Part shown: positions 28,392-40,100 of the stretch, in pieces
Layout of the letters: each line of letters starts with the position of its first letter
Numbering within the stretch: position 1 is the stretch's first letter
Assembly: GCA_026122225.1 (NCBI GenBank)
Contig: JANEZZ010001956.1
Location: 188,501-252,500 of the forward strand
Direction of reading: 5' to 3'
Source: Heloderma charlesbogerti
Lineage: Eukaryota > Chordata > Lepidosauria > Squamata > Helodermatidae
DNA: 64,000 nt
The notes under the pieces: model-generated
Told to the model about the DNA's origin: nothing
The model's database searches: none
What the model saw: only the letters and a program-made list of their open reading frames with translations
Made by a program: the position numbers and the translations under genes

Positions 28392-28516
28392 CCTCTTTCC
28401 AAGGGAAGAGGGGGAAAGAAGGCTTTCAGCAGAGCTGGTGGAATGGCTCTGATTCCCCCTTTCATCTCCCTCAGCACAGCCTGCTGGAATGGCTGGTGGT
28501 GGTGACAGTTGAGAGA

Positions 28517-28600
28517 GGGTTCATACAACACAACAACCCATGGTTTAATGACAACCCACACTCAACCTTGAGTATGGGTGGTCGTTGTTGTGTGAACCGA
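28517..28600. mobile_element. Short hairpin MITE
   Basis: GGTTCATACAACACAACAAC at 28518 and GTCGTTGTTGTGTGAACC at 28581 are near-perfect inverted repeats around a centre that itself contains AACCCACACTCAACC...GGGTGGT symmetry. About 85 bp in all. Confidence 0.7.
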
Positions 28601-28767
28601 GAGACCACTTCGACCAGGAGTAGGAAACGTTTCACTGACAGAGGGCTGCATTGGCTCTGGCTGGGCAAACATGTCAGGCGCGGCATGTCAGCAGTTGGGC
28701 ATGTGCCCCCTCTCCCTCCAGGACATGCTTGTCACGGAACACACCCAAATCTTTCACACACATGTAT

Positions 28768-28822
28768 CATTCATGTGTGTGTGTGTGTGTGAGGGAGAGA
28801 CAGAGAGAGAGAGAGAGAGATC
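28768..28822. repeat. GT and GA microsatellite
   Basis: (GT)n followed by GAGGGAGAGA and (GA)n. Confidence 0.85.
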
Positions 28823-28950
28823 ACACCCAATTCACATATACGCACATGGAACAGCTTTGTTTAGGGGGAGGCCTGGAGGCCAGTGAAACAGGCTTGGTTG
28901 CTACCTCGAGGTAGCTAGAAGTGCCTTGAATGGCTCTGTCGGAAAGCAGG

Positions 28951-29501
28951 TGTCAGGAGCACCCTAGCTGCCTCTTGCAGTCCCCTCCAATAGCCAACTC
29001 AGGACACAGACAACAAGGATTCTTTCTGAGGCTTTTTTCTTTATTACTTTATGACTCTTTCAGATACTAATCACTAGCGACTAAGCAAGGAACAGCACTG
29101 GGGAAAGAAAGCAGAGTAACCTAAGCTCCAGGTAAGGCAGTTGGTCCCCGTTTGAAGGGGAACTGCGGGAACACTCTGAACTTATGGGCTATGGAGAGAT
29201 CCTCCTTTCCCTTGGGTCCTCGGGATGCGACCATTGTTTGAGTGCCAAACGAGCGGTACACCTCCTTTCGGCGCCCTCCACCTGTCGTCGCTCCCTGCAT
29301 CTGCGCCGAGCGTCCAGCAAGCCCCCCTCCAGCACTCTCTCACTGCCAGGGTCACTATCTCTCCCAGGAATGCTGGCAGGAGGAATCTCTGCCAGCTGCT
29401 GTGTTTGTGAGAGATGAGCGAGCTCGTCTCCCACGGATTGCTGTTCCTCCTCAGAATCAGAACTGCTCTGGGGCTCTATGGGCTCAGTTTCCACCCTGAC
29501 A
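28951..29501 (-). mobile_element. Solo LTR, family A, copy 1
   Basis: Plus-strand ends TGTCAGGAGC and CCACCCTGACA give TG...CA termini with inverted TGTCAGG tips. The flanks GCAGG (28946-28950) and TCAGG (29502-29506) are a near-perfect 5-bp duplication. An AATAAAG signal lies on the minus strand near 29043. It is homologous along most of its length to 30175-30727. No internal coding region is present. Confidence 0.8.
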
Positions 29502-29786
29502 TCAGGTCTCTTGGAAGCTGGCTTTGCTCACTCATCAGAAAGGTGCTAGGGGTGTGCAAAGGAGACAGGGCTGCTGCTTCAAGGCATCAGAAGCACATTG
29601 AAAGAGCAGCCCAGTTGAGGCTCTGGTCAGGTGCCTTGCTGCTCCAAATGCAGAAAGCTCCCCCTCCTTTATCAGAGGGATTGGGGTCCTCAGCGGAGCG
29701 GGGGAGGACTCATAGGCCAAATGGGGAGATCTGGCTGGATACATTTGGCTAGCATGCCTCAGGTTCGCCTTCACTGGTGGTGCAAA

Positions 29787-29960
29787 CAGTACTAGGAACA
29801 TAGGAAGCTGCCTTATCCTGAGTTAGACCATTGGTCTATCTGCACCCTGTGTTGTCAACACTGACTGGCAGCAGCTGTCTAGGGTTTCAGGCAGTTTTTC
29901 CAACCTGACCTGGAGACACTGGAAATCAAACCTGGGACCTACTGCATAAGGCAGTCTCCT
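29787..29960 (-). mobile_element. tRNA-derived SINE, reverse
   Basis: CATAGGAAGCTGCCTTATCC...GACCATTGGTCTATC and then CTGGCAGCAGC...AATCAAACCTGGGACCTACTG is the reverse complement of the SINE type at 2711-2925. The A-box end is truncated. Confidence 0.8.
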
Positions 29961-30174
29961 CTGAATTAGAACTAATTATGAAATATTACTATGTTCAATT
30001 GAATAGAGACAATGCTTTCCTGAATTGCTGCTGGTGTTAATGTACTTGGCACTGCCAATAATAATAAATGTATTATTGCTTGTGGCTGCTGTTATGTAGG
30101 CAATGGTATGCAAAAGCTACAATTTCCTCCCTCTTCACCCATGTACCTGCCAACTGAGGAGAACACCACATGTG

Positions 30175-30727
30175 TGCCAGGAGGTCGCCCCTGCTGCCTT
30201 CTGAAATCCTCAGGTAGCCAGAATCAACACGCAGACAATAGGGCTCTTTTCCAAGGCTTTATTCCCATTCAACCTAATGACTCTTACAGATGCTAATTGC
30301 TTGATTCTACGAGTGAGACTTAAGAGAGCTGCCTACTCAGGGGTTCTAATCTTCGGAATCAGTTGATCTCCGTTTGGAGGGGAAGGCGGGAAACCTCTGT
30401 ACTTATGAGCTAGGAGGACAGAGTCCACCCCTTTCCCGTGGGGCATCGGGGCGCCACTGTTGCTGTCGTGCCAAGTGGGCTGAGCGCCTCCTCTCAGCGC
30501 CTGCCATCTTGTGCTTAACGGTGCGTGAGCGCCTAGCGTCCAGAAACTGCTGTTGCTCCTCCCTCTCCCTGCCAGGGTCACTATCACTCTCAGGAGTGTG
30601 TACCAGGAGGGACTCTCCCCCTGGCTGCCCCTCTGAACAGCGCGCGGGTTCCTCTCCCATGGTTTCTATCTCTTCCTCAGAATCAGAACTGCTTTGGGGC
30701 TCTCTGGGCTCCGATCCAACCCTGACA
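30175..30727 (-). mobile_element. Solo LTR, family A, copy 2
   Basis: Begins TGCCAGGAGG and ends AACCCTGACA, flanked by perfect ATGTG repeats at 30170-30174 and 30728-30732. It aligns with the LTR at 28951-29501, for example in the CTCAGAATCAGAACTGCT and GCCAGGGTCACTATC blocks. It is a solo LTR in the CEP152-SHC4 intergenic region. Confidence 0.85.
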
Positions 30728-30767
30728 ATGTGCCCTCAAAAACAGCCCAGTGAGGACTGAGGGCTCC

Positions 30768-31071
30768 TTCACATGGGGCTTTTATCCTGCTTTGGAGATT
30801 GCATTCTCACAGATGTTTGCGGGTCCTGTACATGACGCAGTCCTCCTCCAAGGCACCTCCCACTCTTTGTGAGCTCTACTGTGTTGTTTTCCATGGCAAT
30901 GAAAGTCCGGCATTTTCCCTCCTCCCGCCATGGAGTCGATGTAAATGAGGGTATACTGTATAAAGTCCCTTTATTGCAAATTAAACAACAGCACCACCTA
31001 GTGGCTTTGTAATGAAACACATAGACCTTATCAAGCAGGGTTTTTTTAAAGCCATGTGGGAAGGACCCAAT
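30768..31071. mobile_element. Non-autonomous DNA element with GGGCTCCTTCACATGG ends
   Basis: The left end GGGCTCCTTCACATGGGGCT is the imperfect inverse of the right end AAAGCCATGTGGGAAGGACC. It shares its left end and interior with a second copy at 56741-57080. No ORF is seen. No clear target duplication was found. Confidence 0.55.
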
Positions 31072-31154
31072 CTAATCCCACAAAGACTCCAGAAGCAGAA
31101 GCTCTGGTAAACTGCAGGATTTCTAGCCTTGTGTGATGAAGCCCTGAGCATACT

Positions 31155-31310
31155 CAGTGGCCATAGCAGGGATGGGAAACCTCTTTCAGCCCAAGGGCTG
31201 AATTCAACTGTAGAGAAGCTCTCAGGAGCCATATTCCAGTGGTGGGTGGGGTTAAAGGCAAAGGAGGCAGGACTGAGGCAAAAGGAACAGGGCCAAAATA
31301 CGAGAATGTT
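31155..31310 (+). repeat. Dispersed repeat (pair with 61960-62115, inverted)
   Basis: GGGCTGAATTCAACTGTAGA...CCAGTGGTGGGTGGGGTTAAAGG matches the reverse strand of 61960-62115 over about 140 bp. I do not recognise the family. Confidence 0.55.
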
Positions 31311-32023
31311 TTAGCTTAAAGCTCTTCCTGCTAGTAACTAAGCCTCACAAGAGGCATTTCAAACTTTTAGAAAGGGGAAGAAAACTACACAAAAGACGGG
31401 AAACTACCAAATGATTCATGGTTGCAGGAAAGGGGGCAGGACTATCTGGGGAACCCCAGAGGTCTGGATTTGGTCATGGGCCTGGGGTCTCGTCCTCCCC
31501 CGGGCCACAGCATGGTGGCTGTTGCGAGCATCCAGAGCACCCTGAATTTCACTGTCATTCTACTGTGTCCTCCCTTTTAACACAGAACCACACCACATCC
31601 CCTTACAAATAAGCCTGCTATTGCATGCCATCAGTCAGCAACAAGCTGTCTCAGGTTGCAAGACTCTTGGTAAAATGTTTAAGTCATAAGCTTGGAAATT
31701 CGACAAGCAGTGAGCTGAAAAGGAACAGAAACCCAAACATGTACAACATATACACACGGACAAAATTTATTTTCAGATGTCAAATGTCATAATTTTAAAA
31801 GCTAAACTCATTCCCTATTTATGATTTTCAAATATCCAGAGTTGGGAATCCTAGGGGAGAATCACAGTCTATATTGCTCTGCCAACTTGTAAATGTAATT
31901 TTAGTGGTGTTGTGCTCGTATATAAAAAGGAAGATACCCTGAGAAAACTCTGCCTTCCATCCCTACCCAGTACAATGTGCAGTGCGGTCTTAAGTATATG
32001 CACTTAGAAGTAAGTTCCATTGA

Positions 32024-32436
32024 CGGTGTACGCACATCATTTTAAGCCAGGAATCCTGGCATAATGAATGGAACGAGCAGAGTGCTGGTGCATGCAACCC
32101 ATTTGCTTCCACTTTGTGAGATCAGGGAAATAGGCCAGGAAGATTTAGGTTCGTGTGACTCTGAACCCGAGTTTATAACTGAGTGCGCCCAACCAAGCCA
32201 GGGTAATAAGCCAGCTTTAAACTAGTGTTTGTTGTTCACTTACAAATCCTGGCTTTTTTTGCAAGGGTTCAGCTATAATCCTGGGTTTAGACATCACACA
32301 AAGCTATCTATTCCTGGGTTGTTTACTCACTTGCATGAAGGAAGGCGCAAACAGGCTGTGAGCGCTTGCATCCTGCTCATTCATATCATGGTGTATTAAG
32401 CCAGGATTCCTGGCTTAAAGTGACATGCAAACATGA
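32024..32436. mobile_element. MITE with palindromic ends
   Basis: TTTTAAGCCAGGAATCCTGG at 32039 and TTAAGCCAGGATTCCTGGCT at 32397 lie in inverted relation within about 38-bp terminal repeats, and each is also palindromic in itself (CCAGGAATCCTGG). The interior has further GCCAGG and CCTGGC blocks. It is about 400 bp with no ORF. Confidence 0.65.
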
Positions 32437-32566
32437 TCACTGAGTTCAGTAAGATTTACTCTACAGTCAGTGTGCTTAAGAGTGCAGTCTTCTTTTCAGA
32501 ACTCCAAACACTCTCCTCTCTCTTTATTATACATAAATTACAGAATCGCTCCAGGATATGTTAATT

Positions 32567-32622
32567 TAGGGCACAATCCTATGTATGTTTAGACAGAAAA
32601 CATGCATAGGATTGCACCCTTA
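32567..32622. mobile_element. Very short palindrome with GGGCACAATCC ends
   Basis: TTAGGGCACAATCCTATG... and ...CATAGGATTGCACCCTTA form an almost pure hairpin of about 55 bp flanked by TTA on both sides. The ends match those of the larger multi-hairpin family. Confidence 0.65.
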
Positions 32623-33309
32623 CAGAATATTTCAGATTGACAACAGGTAGAGACAATGCAGCATGAATATTCATTTATTTATAAAACACTTCTATCCTTA
32701 ATTGTTTAGAAACAAATGAAATCTAAGGGAGCAGACAAGACCACACAAAATTGGGGTAGGGGGAGAAAAATATACAGCATGCAAAGTTTAAAATAAAATA
32801 AAGGTTATTGGTTTAAAAGAACTTCCCCTACAAAATAATATATAACTGGTCTCCTTTAGCATTTTTGTATTATAAACATATAATTGAATTTAAGGACTGA
32901 ACGTTATTTCTGATGCTTGTTGACAATATTAGTAAAATCATTTTTGAGACTTCCCAAAATATTAGCATCTAACTAGGCTTGCCATCATTTTTATTTTATA
33001 TCTATTCTAGCCCAGCTGCTCTACTGTAGTGTGTACATGCATAAATGTAGTAGATAAAGCTTTATCCATCACTTAAGCAATAAAAGATACATATAACACA
33101 TGCCACACTGCTGTTAAAAGCATAGGGGCAGGGCTAGAAAAATGTTGGCAAACCTAAATGTACTTCTGTCAACTTCTGTTTTAAAATTATACTTAATTTA
33201 CATATTTAAATTTTGCAAACATTGCACAATTATTAAAAAAAATGAGCAACCTATAGTTAGGCAAAAAAGAGAGATGGAGGGATGGTAATATTGATGCTAA
33301 CAACTAATT

Positions 33310-33994
33310 ATAGCTTTATTGAGTTTTGTAGGGAATTCTTCTTAAACTATGGTCTTTCTCCTAAGCATAGTACATTTCACCAAGATGGATGATAATCATT
33401 AATGAGAAAAGTGAGTTTTGAAGTATAGGCATCAAAGAAAGAACAATGTCATAATGAAAAGTTGTCTGTCTGTCCTATTTAAATTGATCTGGGGGTTATT
33501 TTTTGGCAATCAGTTCTTAGACCTACACAAATTAATGTATCAACTCAAAAAATAGTCCAGTAGAAATACTACTTCCTCATAACTTCTAGATTAAAGGCAC
33601 ATACTAACATCCCAGCAGTTTCTTCAAGTCAGTTTTGCTTTTGCAGGTTTGATTGTGCTTTTACATTGCTTACTGATTCTAAAAATCTTTTAGTGACTTG
33701 GGTGTATGCTTCCTCCCCAAGCTCTCACTCTCTGGGGTTTCATTTTGCTAAGGTAAAACTGTTCTAGCTGATCAGAGATGGAACTGTATAGATGTAAACA
33801 GACAAACACATCAGCATATGTAAACACACAAGCACACACACATACAAAGAAGTCTTCCGTAACAGTATCTAGAGGCGCCATCTATTCTTTGTAGAGCCGG
33901 ATTCGTTGGAACCAAGTTTCAGAATAGTCACTGGAGGGGTTTTTTTGGGGGGGGGGGGAAGGAATTGTCTTGAAGATGACGGGAGCCAAGATAA
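33310..33994 (-). other. SHC4: Probable SHC4 3' UTR
   Basis: Downstream of the SHC4 stop the sequence is mostly unique and AT-rich. The first minus-strand AATAAA is at 33315-33320, which would give a 3' UTR of about 680 bases. Other AATAAA hexamers near 32.99 and 32.67 kb could extend it. It contains a C-run in transcript sense (33939-33959) and a GT/GTAT-rich run (about 33806-33848). Confidence 0.4.
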
Positions 33995-34144
33995 TTATTT
34001 GTTGTATTGCAGGTGCCCAGTCCCTTTCCTCACGGGCTGGCTCAGATTTAATTCACTTCCAGAGGAGATGATTGGCAATTTATTTTCCATGTGGTAGCGA
34101 ATAAGATGATCCACGCTATCAAATATGTGATCTTTGGTTCTAAC
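33995..34144 (-). CDS. SHC4: SHC4 last coding exon: end of SH2 and stop
   Basis: The exon encodes [20 protein letters not shown] through [19 protein letters not shown] and a short tail LQYNK, followed by TAA at 33997-33995. It completes the SH2 domain. The acceptor is TGCCTTTTCCAG. Confidence 0.95.
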   Translation of the reverse strand, partial: VRTKDHIFDSVDHLIRYHMENKLPIISSGSELNLSQPVRKGTGHLQYNK

Positions 34145-37100
34145 CTGGAAAAGGCAGCAAAAAATTAAATAAGTCATCATTAGTTTTCAATTATAAATTA
34201 TCCTTTGTGAGCTGTTAAAGTGGTGTAGAAATCCAGTCTATCAACCTGATGAATACAGGTGATGGTAGGTATTATACAGTTGCTATTAATGAGCCACAGT
34301 ATAGAGCAGGGGTGCAAAATCTCAGGCATGCCCCCTTCCCCTGACCCCACCCACTTTCCCCCCATCACTGGGTAGTTTCCAGCTTTTCCCCCATTCTAAA
34401 AGGCTGAAATGCTTTTTACTAGTGACAGGCTAGTAGGGCTCCTGTGAGAAGGAGTGCTTGCCTCCAGAAAAGGTCTCCTCGGGAGAAAGTACTTCCTCAG
34501 GAATAGGGCTCTGGAAAGGGAATTCTGATTACTACAGCTGAGCTCTTCGTGGGGTCCAGCAGGCTTTGGGCTTAAAAGCCTTCACTAGAAACCCAGCCAG
34601 GGTTGGAGCAACTTGGTCCATCCCGCCTCTGTCCTGTACCTTGCCTCCTGAACCGTGCGCTGCAACTGATGCTGTTTCCTGACCTTTTGGACTGCCTGAC
34701 GGCCCTGCTTCTAGACTGTGTAACATACCTGACTGACTTACTGTGTCTGACCTCTTGCTTGTTACTGTGACCACTCCTGCTGTTGCCTGATCCTCTTGCC
34801 TGCCTGCCTGTGTTCTGACTTCTGTGTGGATGTAGACCACCTTTGTTGTAGTCTGAGCCCCATTGGATTGCCAACTGTAGGCTTGAAGGTTTCCTGACTT
34901 CACTGCACTCAGAGTTTGCTACAGTCAAAGCAGGACACAAAGGTCCTCTCCAGAGCCAGCATCAATACTTCGTATCCTTGGGCAGCTCCCAGGCCCTCTT
35001 GTTGTTATTACTAGACCCGGGTCATTAATGGTTCCTACCTTGCCTTCAGGATCCACCAACAACAGATGTTTTGCTTGTCCCCCTTGCAGCCCGCTCAGAA
35101 CATACTGGCCAGGTGACGTTACACTTTCCCGCACCAAAAAATCCCCATCGTTCACTAAGAGGCTCTCAGCTGCTTTCCTGGTTAACTTTCCATGATAGCA
35201 TTCTTCATTCCACATCTGTTGTTTTGCACCTGTGATGCCTCCAAGACCTGCCACGTTGTTGGAAAGGTTCTGTTCAATAGCTTCCGGTGATTCTGAAATG
35301 AAAAGGAAGAGAATATATAGCGATCCGCATTATGCAGCACCTGAAACCACCACTGATGACATAAAATTAATAACTGCTGGGGTAAGATAGGCAACGTGGA
35401 GCACACAGGCCCCAGTGTGCCCCCAGACACTTTCCTTGGTGCCCACACAGACATCCTACTCCTCAATTTTTATTTAAAAATAGTTACTTTAAGTTTTCTT
35501 ACTGGCAGCTATGTTTGCTTCAAAGTGAAGTGGGAGTTTTAGCTGTTGCCATCTTAGAGTGCAAACCTCGTGTCCTGCTTGTGGGTTCCTGGTCTACAGC
35601 TGTTTGGCCACCACGTGAACGGAATGCTGGACTAGATGGACCCTTGGTCTGATCCAGCAGGGCTCTTCTTACGTTCTTACGTTTAGACAGAAAAAGTCCT
35701 ACAACTCCTAGCATGGCTGGCTTGGGAATGCCGGGAGTTGTAGGGCGTTTTTCTGTCTAAACATGCATAGGATTGCACCCTTAATTTTCCATGAATGCCT
35801 CTAGACAGGTTACTTGTCCTTTATGCCTAGCCATGCCCAGCCATTTTATGGTTGTGTCCAGCACAGTTTCTTAAATCTCCAAGTGTGCCCATGGGCCTAA
35901 AAGGTTGCCTATCCCCGCAGTACAAACATGATCTAAAATCCAGGGTGAGTTAACGTCAGTCTTGCTTGTTTCTTTTAATTATTATTAACTACAGTCTCCA
36001 TAATTCAGTGATGTATTTCAAATTTACAAAGCAGAGAGAATTTTCGTTATTGGACAAATTAAAAAAAATATAATTATTACTTAGGACCCTTTAGTAGTGA
36101 AGGCATCACTTGTCTGTGTTAAGGAGTGCATGCTTGAGTCAGGACAGGGTACACCTAGTCCACCACGCTTTGTAAAACTGCCATCAGTTGGCAGTCATAG
36201 AATTGGAAGGGATCTTGGAGGTCATCAAATCCAACCCCCTGAAGAATGCAGCTGCAGCATCCCTGACAGACGGCCGTCCAGCCTCTGCTTAAATGCCTCC
36301 CGTGAAGGACAGCCCACCACCTCCTAAGACAGTCTGTTCCGCTGTCAAATAGTTCTTACCGTTAGGATGTTTTTCCTAATTTTTAGCCGAAATTTGCTTC
36401 CTTGAAATATAAATATGTTAAATAAATAACCAAATCTATTTTATACGGAATTTTTGAACTGAATGATGCTGGATTCCTGCCTAAAGACCTTCTTAAGCAA
36501 TTGTATACAGCTACCAAGTCATGTATAGTGTGTAATTGGAAGTCTCCAAAGCAACTGACTAAAGAGTGGTGGGTTGATAAAATTTGGGAGAGTATGACAG
36601 CAATCCTGTGGGCCCTAGACACTGCCTAGGGGCTATAGAATAGTTCAGATTCCTGGATCCGAGGAAGACAGCACTCCGAACTCAGACCCAGGAGTCCGAG
36701 CTCCTCTCCCCCTCACAGCCAGTGTGGAGAGAAAGCGACCTCGGAGAGAAGGGAAAGGGGTTCTGTGGGAGGGGAGGGGATTGGGGAAGTGGGGATACAA
36801 GCGATCCCCAGCCTTCTTCCCTCCCCCTCCACAGAGCCCTAGCTAGATGGGCAAAAATGCCCATCTAGCAAAAATGCAGAGTGGGAGAAGCACAGAGGTG
36901 CCAATCACCTCCATGGTCCTCCTGCTCTGCATTGGACGCCCATCAGCCTCCAAGTTTGGAGGCTGATGGGCATCTGGATAGGATTGCTCCCTATGACTAT
37001 GTATAAACTTACTCAGCAAGTCCAGCAAGCAAGGAATCCTACTTTTAAAAAAGATATTATGGCACCATGGTTTCCACTGGTTTCCTATGTTGAAGCTCCT

Positions 37101-40100
37101 CAAAGTTTCGATCAAATTCCAACCAAATACAGTTGCCTATATTTTTTTCTGACTAACACACACATACACAGACACACACACAAAATGACATACACTCGCA
37201 CATTCTTCTTTTATATGTTGTATAAATTGGATTTTTACACTTGCTTTAGGTATTGAGCTTCTACTTGGGTCGTTTTACTGTAGATGTTCCATAAGCATAT
37301 TTGTTATAGACTAATAATTATAACTAGTGAATTCCTTTGTTTCTTTTATGATCTGGATTTATCATTATGTATGTTCTTTTTGTTGCCTTTTTTGGTTAAC
37401 TTTATTCCAAAATAAAATAAAATGTCATGATAAAGAATTGCATTAAATTATAAATAGAAAATATTTGTTTTTATTTGTTATTTGTAATGTAATGTTGGCA
37501 TCAGACATATGTCTTTACGAATATTGTTCCAAAGTTGTGGTGCCTCCACAGAAAAGGCCCTCTCCTTTACTGATAAATAACATACCTCCCCCCAGGAAGA
37601 CATTTAGAGCAGAGCTTGTGTAGAAGATCATTTGGTTAATGGTCCTCTGTTTCCCCTGCCTGTTAATATTATTTCTAAACTTGGCACTGCTTGTCTTGAG
37701 ACAGCAGGAACAGATGCTTAGTACGGTTCCAAAAACCTTTTACAAGCATTCACATTTCTTTCAAAGCTCCAAGGAATATATTGCAGGGATATAAACGTAC
37801 TTGAATGATGACCTGGACTTCCACGGGTCTGGAGTGGTGTGAGGCTGCTGGTAGTAGAAAGTGTGGTTTGTAAGTTTTGAGTATTGATATATCGAGGGTC
37901 ATCAAAAAGGTCCACTTTGCTTGCACTTTTCAGCATTGGAGTATCTTTCTTCGCTGCCTGCACCTGTTCACTACAGTTACCTAAAGTTAATTGCAACAGA
38001 AAGATATTTGCTTCATTTTACAAGGAAAAAAAGTACAATGAAATGTAGAACACTGATATTTTCCAAATCTATCTTACCAATACATGAGCAAGAAAATGTG
38101 CCCAGCACCATTGCCAAGGAAGGATTTTCAAACCACAAAGTTCTAACCTGATTTCTTTCTCCTGCTATCAGCCATCAGCTCAGGGAAGAGCTCAGGCTCA
38201 ATCCCTCAGCATCTTTATCTTATGAGCTCAGTGAAACCGTCTGGATCCAGGGTAGCCAGACTTCAGGCTACTTTGTGTGTTTACTAGAACCCTGAGACCC
38301 ACCAAACAAAGCCAAGTGCAAAAGTAGCAGCTCCAGACTGGAGTCACTTACCTATTGTGCACTATTGACGTGCATATACAAATACAGGAGAAGCACCTGT
38401 ATTACTAGAAGTACTTATTTGTCTGACATGGTTTCTCTCTGGCAGCTCCTAATAAAGTAAGTGAGCAGTGGCAGCAATTTGGCACCAGGCTTGCAGAGGG
38501 CTCTTCAGTGCTCTCTTTCTGTACTGGGGGATATCTCCACCAGCAATTTACTCTGAGCTGGCTGCATGTTGAGGCCATTAGGGATATATGATGTCATGGT
38601 CATCCAGCAGCCATCCCAGAGCTTATCAGGGAAAAAACGGATTTCCTGAGATTGCTTGAAGTCCAATTCTTTTCCTTAAGTCGGGTTCTCTGCAGTATAG
38701 TTGTTGTGTACCGCAACCCCTGCATTTACCTCGAGTATGCTAGCTCTGCCCAGGGGTGTGCCTTTCACCATGACCCCAGTCAAGGGGTGTTTCCTGTCCC
38801 CTGCATTTCCCAGCACAAACCAATTAGTGTCAACTCAGAAGTAACCCCCATCATGCTCAATGAGGCTTGTCCCCTGAATGCACACATCAGAATTTACAGA
38901 GATCCCCCTCATGGAAATAGCAGATTTTAAAGCACTAATTCCCTAAAGATTGTAAAGCACTTTACCAAAGCTGTGATTGTCCACTGTTTGGCTTATTGCC
39001 TTTGGAAGTAACTAAATCACACCTTCCTTACAGCGATCCTGTCCACTATCAGGTTAACATGGGAGCTAATTTCCTTGTCCCCCTGTGTTTCCTGTCCCTT
39101 CCAAGTGCAAACCAATTAGTGTCTGTTTTTCTTTTTTTTTAATTTATTTATCGCCCATCTGGCTGGTCACCCAGCCACTCTGGGCGATGTACAGCATACA
39201 ATAAAACAGTTTAAAGCAATACAATTCTACAATAAAAACATTTTCTAAAATACCCTAACCCACCCCAAATGCCTGCCTGAACAACCATGTTTTTAATGCA
39301 CGGCGGAAGCTCATTAAAGAGGGGGCATGGCGGAGTTCCCTAGGGAGGGAGTTCCACAGAGTGGGGGCCACCACAGAAAAGGCCCTCTCCCTCGTCCCCA
39401 CCAGTCTAGCTGTCCTGGCTGATGGGACAGAGAGAAGGCCATCCTTCTCTCTGTCCCATCAGATGAAAGCACCTTGTCCTCTTCATCAGGAGGAAGAAGC
39501 TGGAACCGATCCCACAAAACCGGTTTGCCACAGGCCGCCTCTTGCTCACTAACTGTATCCACAGCATGCAGAGTAACACACCTAATCTGATCAATTTTAT
39601 CTGCAAAGTGCCTTGCCAAGGCCTCACAGGAGGCCTTAGAATGCTCCAGTGGTTCCGGAGCCACAGGACCGACCAGGCTCCGGACCACTTGGAACAGCCT
39701 CCTGGGACAGCACTCTGCAGACGCGATAGAGGCAGGATAATATTCCTTTTTTGCTGCCTTCACCGCCACGTGATAGGCTGAAGATACAGCTCTAGCCCAT
39801 GTCTGATCATCTTTGGAGTGAGACTTCCGCCACCGGCGCTCTAGCCGTTTCACCTCCTGTTTCAGAGCTCGTAACCGCGGATTGAACCATGGTGCAGTCC
39901 GAGCCCTGTTCAGGGAGAGAGGGCGTTTCGGAGCTACCTGATCTAATGCCCCAGTGATTGCGGCATTCCAGCCACCCACCAGGGTCTCGACCGAGTGGCC
40001 GTTGGCGTGCCCCAGAGAATCCCCAAGCGCTTTTAGGAATCCATTTGGATCCATAAGACGCCTGGGGCGGACCATTTTAATGGGTCCTCCACCCCTGCGG

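Noticed and set aside
28951..30727. One provirus with two LTRs
   Set aside because: Each LTR has its own, different target duplication, and the short spacer holds a SINE but no internal retroelement sequence.
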